Below are positions 42,780 through 49,340 of a stretch of DNA of 59,917 nt, in pieces. The DNA is from an uncultured Lachnospiraceae bacterium (lineage in GTDB: Bacteria > Bacillota > Clostridia > Lachnospirales > Lachnospiraceae), in the NCBI GenBank assembly GCA_947632555.1, contig CANRPU010000015.1:1-59917 (forward strand). Direction: 5' to 3'. The notes beneath the pieces were generated by a model. It saw nothing but the letters and a program-made list of their open reading frames with translations. It was not told the DNA's origin and ran no database searches. Each line of letters starts with the position of its first letter. Within the stretch, counting starts at the first letter, position 1. The position numbers and the translations under genes were made by a program.

Positions 42780-44879
42780 ATGATCAAGATTGGAATGATA
42801 ATAGGAGAGCGCTACGAAATACTGGAAAAGATCGGTACGGGCGGTATGTCGGATGTCTATAAGGCAAAATGTCATAAGCTCAACCGTTTTGTGGCGGTCA
42901 AAGTACTGAAGCAGGAATTTTCGGAGAACGCGAATTTTGTATCCAAATTCCGGGTAGAGGCGCAGGCGGCCGCGGGCCTTATGCATCCCAATATCGTAAA
43001 TGTGTATGATGTAGGAGAGGAAAACGGCATCTACTACATTGTAATGGAATTGGTAGAGGGGATCACTCTTAAAAAATATATAGAGAAAAAGGCCAGGCTT
43101 TCCTACAAGGAAGCTGTCAGCATTGCAATCCAGGTCTGTCTTGGGATCGAGGCGGCTCATAACAATCATATCATCCACAGGGATATCAAACCGCAGAATA
43201 TCATTATCTCCAAAGAGGGCAAGGTCAAGGTGACGGATTTCGGCATTGCCAAAGCGGCTACCAGCAATACCATTACCTCCAACGTGATGGGATCCGTGCA
43301 CTATACTTCTCCCGAGCAGGCCAGAGGCGGCTACAGTGACGAGAAGAGCGATATCTATTCCCTGGGCATCACCCTGTTTGAGATGCTCACCGGCAGAGTG
43401 CCTTTTAACGGAGAAACCACCGTGGCCATCGCCATCAAGCATATACAGGAGGAAATGCCTTCTCCGGCGGAGTTCGTACCGGAAATCCCCAGCAGTGTGG
43501 AGCAGATCGTGCTCAAATGCTGTCAGAAGAGCCCGGACAGGCGCTATCAGTCCATGGGAGAACTGATAGAGGACCTGAAACAGTCCCTGATCAATCCGGA
43601 AGAGTCCTTTGTGGTATTCCAGGATCCGGACGAGGAGGCGGCCACCCGGTTTATTTCCGACAATGAAATGGTCCAGATCAAGAGGCAGTCCGAGCACAGG
43701 GACTCCATGGACGAGGCCATGCGCCTGAAATCGGATGTGGAATCGGAAGAGGAAGAAGAATACGGAGAGGATTACGAGGATGATTATGATCCCCGTATGG
43801 AGCATATTACTACGGTACTTACCGTGATAGCCGGCATCGTCATCTGCTGTGTGATCATATTTTTCGTAGGCAAGATCACCGGTATCTTCGGCGCGGGACT
43901 GGGACATAACGAAACCACCGTGGAACAGACTACGGAAGTTTCCCGGGATACCGTGGCTATGATCGACCTGAAGGATATGTCCGCGGTGGAGGCGCAGGAA
44001 GCGCTGAAGAAACTGGGACTGATCCCGCAGCTCACTTATGTGGAATCGGAAGCCTATGAGCAGAACATGGTGATCGAGGCGGATATTACGCCCGGTACGG
44101 AAATTAAGGTCGGCACCACCGTTACCCTTACGGTCAGCGCCGGTATGGAAGGCAGGGAAGTGCCCAATGTGGTGGGGTATTCTTTTGAAGAAGCTTCCCA
44201 GCAGCTGGTGAAGGCAGGTTTCACCGTAAACAGGGCGGAAAGCTATTCCGCGGATGTGGAGAAGGGCAACGTAATCTCCCAGAATCCTGTCAGCGGGCAG
44301 AAGGCGCCCATAGGTTCTGCCGTTACCATAACAGTCAGCGCGGGCCAGGAGGACAACAAGGTCATGGTGCCCAATCTGATGGGAAGAACGGAGGACGAAG
44401 CGGTGGCGGTCCTCATAGAACAGGGCCTGACCATAGGCTCCGTGGGTGAGATGGCCTCCGAAGAGTATCCGGCGGATCAGATCTGCTATCAAAGCTATTC
44501 CTACGGTTCCTTTGTAGAACCGGGGACCGCTGTGGATGTTAAGGTCAGCACAGGACCCACCGCGGTGACGTATCGGTATAACGGCAGTATCGAAGCCCCT
44601 TCACCGGAAGAGGCGCCGGAATATATTGCCGGTACGCCGGTCAATATTACCATCGTGGCGGAAGACGGAAAGATCCTGATGGAAAGTACTCCGGTCACGA
44701 CCTTCCCCTATTCTACCAATTATTACGGTATCAAGAGCCCGAGAGGTACGATCACCTTTACCTATACCGTTACCACGGGAAGCATTACGAGCACGGATGA
44801 AAACGGCAACCAGCAGGTGGTGCCCGGTACTACGGAAAACCGGAGTTTTACAAGGGACGTGGAGTTTGTACAGGAATAG
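42780..44879 (+). CDS. prkC: PASTA-domain Ser/Thr protein kinase
   Basis: This 699-residue membrane kinase has an N-terminal kinase domain (1-270) with the glycine loop KIGTGGMSDVYKAK, VAVKVLK, IIHRDIKPQNI and DFGIAKA, plus the activation loop GSVHYTSPEQARGG. An acidic linker (SEEEEEYGEDYEDD) precedes one membrane helix (about 342-365). Three PASTA repeats follow outside the cell (about 390-600), with starts such as VPNVVGYSFEEASQQL and VPNLMGRTEDEAVAVL, and a further C-terminal beta domain. PASTA repeats bind peptidoglycan or muropeptides. It is paired with the PP2C phosphatase upstream and rsgA 6 bp downstream. Confidence 0.95.
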   Translation: MIKIGMIIGERYEILEKIGTGGMSDVYKAKCHKLNRFVAVKVLKQEFSENANFVSKFRVEAQAAAGLMHPNIVNVYDVGEENGIYYIVMELVEGITLKKYIEKKARLSYKEAVSIAIQVCLGIEAAHNNHIIHRDIKPQNIIISKEGKVKVTDFGIAKAATSNTITSNVMGSVHYTSPEQARGGYSDEKSDIYSLGITLFEMLTGRVPFNGETTVAIAIKHIQEEMPSPAEFVPEIPSSVEQIVLKCCQKSPDRRYQSMGELIEDLKQSLINPEESFVVFQDPDEEAATRFISDNEMVQIKRQSEHRDSMDEAMRLKSDVESEEEEEYGEDYEDDYDPRMEHITTVLTVIAGIVICCVIIFFVGKITGIFGAGLGHNETTVEQTTEVSRDTVAMIDLKDMSAVEAQEALKKLGLIPQLTYVESEAYEQNMVIEADITPGTEIKVGTTVTLTVSAGMEGREVPNVVGYSFEEASQQLVKAGFTVNRAESYSADVEKGNVISQNPVSGQKAPIGSAVTITVSAGQEDNKVMVPNLMGRTEDEAVAVLIEQGLTIGSVGEMASEEYPADQICYQSYSYGSFVEPGTAVDVKVSTGPTAVTYRYNGSIEAPSPEEAPEYIAGTPVNITIVAEDGKILMESTPVTTFPYSTNYYGIKSPRGTITFTYTVTTGSITSTDENGNQQVVPGTTENRSFTRDVEFVQE

Positions 44880-44885
44880 CGTGTT

Positions 44886-45800
44886 ATGCAGGGAAAAATC
44901 ATCAAGGGTATCGCCGGATTTTATTATGTGCATGTAGAAGATCTGGGGATATATGAATGTAAAGCCAAAGGGGCGTTCCGCAGAGAAGGCATAAAGCCTC
45001 TGGTGGGGGATAACGCCGAGATAGAAATTCTGGACGAGGAAGGCAGAAAGGGCAGTATGGTGGCCCTCCTGCCCAGGAAAAACGCGCTGCTGAGGCCGGC
45101 CGTAGCCAATGTGGACCAGTCGCTGGTGATCTTTGCCATGGCCAGACCTGCACCCAGCCTGAATCTTCTGGACCGCTTTCTGATCATGATGAAGCAGAAC
45201 GGGCTTCCCTGCATTATCTGTTTTAACAAGCAGGATATCGCGGACGAGGCGGAACGCAGCCTCCTGGCGCGGACTTATGAAAAATGCGGCTGTAAAGTGC
45301 TTTTTCTAAGCGCGTTAAAAGAAGAGGGCGTAGAAGAATTAAAAGAACTGTTAAGGCACAGGACCACCACCGTGGCGGGGCCAAGCGGCGTGGGGAAATC
45401 CTCTTTGGTCAACCTGCTGCAGAACGGCACTGTGATGGAAACCGGAGATATCAGTAAAAAAGCCGGGCGCGGCAGACATACTACCAGGCACTCCGAGCTG
45501 CTGGCCATGGGAAACGGCACATATATCATGGACACGCCGGGCTTCAGCTCTCTTGGAGTATTTGAACTGGAGAAAGAAGAGCTGGCGGCGTTTTATCCGG
45601 AATTTCAACCGTATGAACCGGATTGCCGCTTTCAGGGCTGTTCCCACATAAGTGAGCCGGACTGCGGAGTAAAGACGGCCCTGGAGCAGGGACTGATCAG
45701 CGCGAAGCGATATGAAAATTACAGACTGCTCTACGAAGAATTAAAACAGAGGAAACGCGAGTATCGTAAAGCGGTCACGAAGGATCCTGTTCCGCGTTGA
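44886..45800 (+). CDS. rsgA: Ribosome small-subunit-dependent GTPase RsgA
   Basis: This 304-residue circularly permuted GTPase helps mature the 30S subunit. It has an N-terminal OB fold (KIIKGIAGFYYV), G4 FNKQD, G1 GPSGVGKSSLVNLL, G3 DTPGFSS and the zinc-binding C-terminus CRFQGCSHISEPDCGV. The order G4-G1-G3 is diagnostic. It ends the housekeeping operon, and its last 26 bp overlap the convergent sensor kinase gene. ATG 44886 lies 6 bp after the prkC stop. Confidence 0.93.
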   Translation: MQGKIIKGIAGFYYVHVEDLGIYECKAKGAFRREGIKPLVGDNAEIEILDEEGRKGSMVALLPRKNALLRPAVANVDQSLVIFAMARPAPSLNLLDRFLIMMKQNGLPCIICFNKQDIADEAERSLLARTYEKCGCKVLFLSALKEEGVEELKELLRHRTTTVAGPSGVGKSSLVNLLQNGTVMETGDISKKAGRGRHTTRHSELLAMGNGTYIMDTPGFSSLGVFELEKEELAAFYPEFQPYEPDCRFQGCSHISEPDCGVKTALEQGLISAKRYENYRLLYEELKQRKREYRKAVTKDPVPR

Positions 45801-48800
45801 ACAGCTCCCGCAGGAGGGACATCATTCTGTCAAGGTCAATGGGTTTGGACAAATGTCCGTTCATTCCGGCGGCCAGCGCCTGTTCTCTGTCCTCGGCAAA
45901 GGCATTGGCGGTCATGGCGATGATAGGGATGCCTGCCAGCTGAGGATCTTCCATGGCGCGGATGGCGCGGGCGGCGGCGTAGCCGTCCATGACAGGCATC
46001 TGGATATCCATCAGGATCAGATTGTAATAGCCCGGCGCGGACTGAAGCAGCATATCGCAGGTCTGCCGGCCGTCTTCGGCGCATTCTACCAGGAAGCCGG
46101 CCTCTTCCAGAAGTTCGGAAGCAATTTCCCGGTTAAGTTCATTATCTTCCGCCAAGAGAATACGTTTGCCCGCGAAGCTTTCTTCCCGGTGGGGAGCAGG
46201 CTCTTTTTTATTGTTTTCTTCCTCGGATCTGCCCAGACTGCGTTCCAGGGTGTGGTGGAGATCGGAAGCGAAGAGCGGCTTGCTGACAAAGCCGGTGACC
46301 CCGGCCTGACGGGCTTCCGATTCAATATCCGACCAGTCGTAGGCGGACATGAGGATAATAGGAGAGTCCTGGCCTATGATCCTGCGGATTTCCCGGACGG
46401 TTTCGATGCCGCTCAGTTCCGGCATGGACCAGTCCACGATATAGACTTCAAAAGGATCCGTAAGCTCCACGGCTTCCGCGGTGCGGGCAATGGCTTCCGG
46501 ACCGGAGAGAGCCCATTCGGCGCGCATGCCGATCTGACGGAGCATTTTGGATACGCTTTGACAGCAGACCATATCGTCATCCACCACCAGACCGCGGAAA
46601 TCTTTCAGCTCTTCAATAGGAGCCATCTCTTTATGTACGGCGGAAAAGCGCAGTTCCAGACTGACGGTAAATACGGTGCCCTTACCGTGTTCACTTTCCA
46701 CACGGATGGTGCCGCCCATCATATCCACAATATTTTTGGTGATCGCCATGCCCAGACCGGTACCCTGGATCCCGCTGACGGTAGAGGTCTGTTCCCTGGT
46801 GAAGGGATCAAATACGGTTTTCGCGAATTCGGGGCTCATGCCGATGCCGGTATCGCTGACCTGAAATTCATAAAGGCCGCGGTCCGCGCGGCCGGAAGCC
46901 TTCTGCGTGACGCGAACGGATATGGTACCGCCGACAGGAGTAAATTTGATGGCGTTGGAGGTCAGGTTCAGCAATATTTGATTCAGCCGCAGTTTGTCGC
47001 AGCAGATTTCCTCGTCTGACACATCGACGGTATCAATGAAAAGTTCCAAATGCTTGGCGTGGATATCCGACTGAATGATGTTGCGCAGTTCCTGGAGGAT
47101 CTTGGCCAGATTTTCCGGCCGTTCGGTGATCGTGACTTTGCCGGACTCGATGCGGCTCATATCCAGTACGTCATTGATCAGCGAAAGGAGATGGCTGGAT
47201 GCCTGAGTGATCTTGGAGAGGTAATCCCGCGCGCGTTCTTTGTTCTCCAGGTGGGCGGTGGTCAGAGCGGTATAACCGATAATGGCGTTCATAGGCGTCC
47301 GGATGTCATGGGACATATTGTTCAGAAAAGTGGTTTTCGCTCTGTTGGCGGCATCCGCTGCCTGAAGGGCCTGGGTCAGTTCCCGCGTCTTTTGTTCCAG
47401 CTCGCCGGTGGCCAGCGTGATCTTCTTCTGCAGCAGTTTCTGGTTGCGCGTTCTTACCGCCAGCATGGCCAGCGCGAAGAGCAGCAGAAAGAGAACACCG
47501 ACGCCCAGTACACTGTAGAGAGGATTCCTGTAGAGAAAGGCCGTCAGGCTGAGATCCTTTTCGATTCCCGCATCGATCTCCCTGGCCATAACGGCATCCA
47601 GTTCCGCGTCGGTAAAACTGTCCGCGCCTTTATCCAGAAGAGAGAGCAGATAACGGCCTCCCTGCACGTTGTTGCCCACGGCGTAGGAAAGAGAAGTATC
47701 TCCGAAGACAACAACGGAGAGCCGGTTGCGGACATCCTGCCGCGCGTATTTTTCGGCAGTGTAGGAATAGAGGATGGCGGCGTCGGCCTCCCCGTCCAGT
47801 ACCGCCTGTACGCAGTCCGATGTGGAAGGGTACCGGGTGACGGCATCTTCGGGATAACGCGCGGCGATCAGGCTGTCAAGGGCATCGGAGCGTTCCATTA
47901 CCGCAAGCCGGTTTACCGTTCCGCTGAAGCCGTCCAAAGTCAGACGGCCAAAATTGGTATGGAAATAAGGAACTGTGATCTTATAGCCTTCTTCCTCCGC
48001 CAGGTAATAGTCACCGGCGAAGTCCAGTACGATATCCGCGGCGCCGGTCGCGCGCAGAGCATAATATTCACTCTGATCCCGCACCGGAATATACTCGTAG
48101 TTCAGACCCAGGCGCTGGGCAAGAATGTCGAAAAGGGAAGGGAGAATGCCCTGTGCCTGGCCGTCCTGAAAATAGCAGTAGGGGGCCTGGTCAGGGTTGA
48201 CGAGCAGCCGCAGGGGAACGCCGGAAGCGTGATGCTCTTCCAGAAAAGCCCGCTCGCCGGCGTTCAGGATAACGGAACCGCTCTGATCGGTGGCGTAATA
48301 GGTTTCATGCAGGACTTCCCGCCAGTTTGGATCGTGGAGATCCATTTCGTTGATGGCCGCGTTGATCCTGTCCATCAGGTCGGCGCGGTCTTTACGGGTG
48401 CAGATGTAAAAGGGACTGGCATCGAAGGAATCCAGCAGCCATTCGTTCTCCAGCAGCCGAAGACTGCCGGTCACCGCGGCGTCCACGCTGCCGTCCTGAA
48501 GGGCGGCGCTGAGCTCGTCCTGTCCGGCGAAGTAGACCGGCTGGAAGGAAAAAGCATGTTCCCGCGCGAAGCGTTCAAAGTTGGCGTTTTTGGAGTTGCC
48601 CTCCAGCATGCCCACCGTGATGCCGTCATAGGTAGCGTAATCGCCTTCCACAATGGCCTGATTTCCGGCTTTTACGGTAAAGATAGTAGAGTTGACGCCA
48701 ATGTCCTGGTTCGAAAAGAGAAATTCTTCCTCCCGATCCGGCGTTTTGGAAACGGAAGTGACGATATCCACTTCCCCGTTTTGGAGCATGGTCAGGGCAT

Positions 48801-49053
48801 CCGCGTAAGAGTCATCATACCCCACATATTCATAGGACCAGCCGCCGTGGATAGCCAGCCGCTGGAGAAATTCATAACCATAGCCGCTCCGGCGGCCTTC
48901 CTCATCTATGGTGTGATAACCGGAAAAAGCAAAAAAACCTACTTTCAGAATCTCAGGCTGTTCCGTTTCCGGCCGCGCGGCATATACGGGGAAGCAGGAA
49001 GCCGCGTACAGCAGCGCTGCCAGTATAAGGCATATCGGGCGTATCTTTCTCAT
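45775..49053 (-). CDS. Hybrid sensor histidine kinase with two periplasmic-type solute-binding domains and two receiver domains
   Basis: This 1092-residue protein has a signal peptide (residues 1-25, ending VYAA) and two tandem bacterial solute-binding (SBP_bac_3) domains (about 35-255 and 275-505), one of which likely binds a small amino acid or similar ligand. One membrane helix follows (about 520-540), then a coiled coil, the H-box NMSHDIRTPMNAIIGY, the ATPase with NLTSNAIKF, DTGIGM and GTGLGM, and two receiver domains: IVDWSMPELSG in the first and LLAEDNELNRE with MDIQMPVMDG in the second. No HPt domain is seen, so phosphate may pass to a separate protein. It resembles BvgS/EvgS-type sensors. 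Its promoter lies at 49089-49117 in the region shared with cas3. Confidence 0.9.
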   Translation of the reverse strand: MRKIRPICLILAALLYAASCFPVYAARPETEQPEILKVGFFAFSGYHTIDEEGRRSGYGYEFLQRLAIHGGWSYEYVGYDDSYADALTMLQNGEVDIVTSVSKTPDREEEFLFSNQDIGVNSTIFTVKAGNQAIVEGDYATYDGITVGMLEGNSKNANFERFAREHAFSFQPVYFAGQDELSAALQDGSVDAAVTGSLRLLENEWLLDSFDASPFYICTRKDRADLMDRINAAINEMDLHDPNWREVLHETYYATDQSGSVILNAGERAFLEEHHASGVPLRLLVNPDQAPYCYFQDGQAQGILPSLFDILAQRLGLNYEYIPVRDQSEYYALRATGAADIVLDFAGDYYLAEEEGYKITVPYFHTNFGRLTLDGFSGTVNRLAVMERSDALDSLIAARYPEDAVTRYPSTSDCVQAVLDGEADAAILYSYTAEKYARQDVRNRLSVVVFGDTSLSYAVGNNVQGGRYLLSLLDKGADSFTDAELDAVMAREIDAGIEKDLSLTAFLYRNPLYSVLGVGVLFLLLFALAMLAVRTRNQKLLQKKITLATGELEQKTRELTQALQAADAANRAKTTFLNNMSHDIRTPMNAIIGYTALTTAHLENKERARDYLSKITQASSHLLSLINDVLDMSRIESGKVTITERPENLAKILQELRNIIQSDIHAKHLELFIDTVDVSDEEICCDKLRLNQILLNLTSNAIKFTPVGGTISVRVTQKASGRADRGLYEFQVSDTGIGMSPEFAKTVFDPFTREQTSTVSGIQGTGLGMAITKNIVDMMGGTIRVESEHGKGTVFTVSLELRFSAVHKEMAPIEELKDFRGLVVDDDMVCCQSVSKMLRQIGMRAEWALSGPEAIARTAEAVELTDPFEVYIVDWSMPELSGIETVREIRRIIGQDSPIILMSAYDWSDIESEARQAGVTGFVSKPLFASDLHHTLERSLGRSEEENNKKEPAPHREESFAGKRILLAEDNELNREIASELLEEAGFLVECAEDGRQTCDMLLQSAPGYYNLILMDIQMPVMDGYAAARAIRAMEDPQLAGIPIIAMTANAFAEDREQALAAGMNGHLSKPIDLDRMMSLLRELFNAEQDPS

Positions 49054-49088
49054 AATCTTACTCCTTCGCGCAGAATAAAACCAAATTT

Positions 49089-49117
49089 ATTATACGGGAA
49101 ACGAAAAGCAGATTCAA
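49089..49117 (-). promoter_or_regulatory. Promoter of the sensor kinase
   Basis: On the minus strand TTGAAT (49117-49112), a 17-bp spacer and TATAAT (49094-49089) lie about 35 bp before the kinase ATG, with AAGGAGTAAG between. This is a strong vegetative promoter pointing away from the cas genes. Confidence 0.75.
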
Positions 49118-49135
49118 GACCAATGATGTTGCATC

Positions 49136-49164
49136 TTGACAAGCATGGAAAACTGTAGTAGTCT
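49136..49164 (+). promoter_or_regulatory. Candidate cas operon promoter
   Basis: A consensus TTGACA at 49136-49141 has a 17-bp spacer to TAGTCT (49159-49164), a weak -10. An alternative -10, TATAAC at 49188-49193, lies in the predicted Cascade target but lacks a good -35. Either start would transcribe the crRNA-like element and cas3 together. Confidence 0.5.
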
Positions 49165-49184
49165 TAAATAAGGCAGCGCGATCA

Positions 49185-49205
49185 AAGTATAACATATTAA
49201 GAAAA
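49185..49205 (+). promoter_or_regulatory. Predicted self-target of the crRNA-like element (PAM AAG + 18-nt match)
   Basis: AAG at 49185-49187 is followed by TATAACATATTAAGAAAA (49188-49205). This matches the first 18 nt of the spacer-like sequence at 49235 in 15 of 18 positions, with mismatches at 6, 12 and 17. AAG is the canonical type I-E PAM of E. coli. Type I-E Cascade flips every sixth guide base, so mismatches at 6 and 12 should be tolerated. The remaining 15 positions of the 33-nt spacer match only 3 times, which should allow binding but not full R-loop formation or Cas3 cleavage. The site sits in the cas leader, so binding would repress transcription. This is an inference from sequence. 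Confidence 0.7.
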
Positions 49206-49296
49206 GAACCGCCAATATTGTGGTGGATGAACCGTATAATATATTCAGAATACGCGCGCTTTGTGCCAATTACCCCACAGTTGTGGGGAAGATGCC
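49206..49296 (+). ncRNA. crRNA-like regulator (CreR-like): degenerate repeat - 33-nt spacer - degenerate repeat
   Basis: The first repeat-like unit (49206-49234) ends in a perfect GGATGAACCG. Its stem is CCGCCA (49209-49214) with TGGTGG (49221-49226); this replaces CCCCAC/GTGGGG of the array repeat while keeping 6 pairs (one G-U) and the same distance to the ATGAACCG handle. A 33-nt spacer-like segment follows (49235-49267, starting TATAATATATTC), the same length as many array spacers. The second unit (49268-49296) keeps CCCCAC/GTGGGG with loop AGTT instead of GCGA and has a decayed 3' handle. Cas6e could therefore release one unit with an AUGAACCG handle. It lies 44 nt before the cas3 start. 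Cas-regulating RNAs of this layout (CreR) are known from other type I systems; assigning this one to that class is inference. Confidence 0.75.
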
Positions 49297-49340
49297 GCTT
49301 TGAGAGAACAAAAGTAAATGAAAAACGGATCGGAGAAAGA

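Noticed and set aside
42498..44492. Very long open frame antisense to prpC/prkC
   Set aside because: His/Arg/Leu-rich composition and lack of a ribosome site mark it as a shadow of the GC-biased codons of the real genes.
47050..49158. Long open frame antisense to the sensor kinase
   Set aside because: The kinase on the other strand has complete domains; the antisense frame has no motifs and crosses the kinase promoter.
49235..49240. Perfect TATAAT read as a promoter -10 box before cas3
   Set aside because: No -35 lies at 16-18 bp. The sequence is better explained as the start of the spacer-like guide, which copies the TATAAC at 49188. A true duplication of a -10 region remains a weaker alternative.
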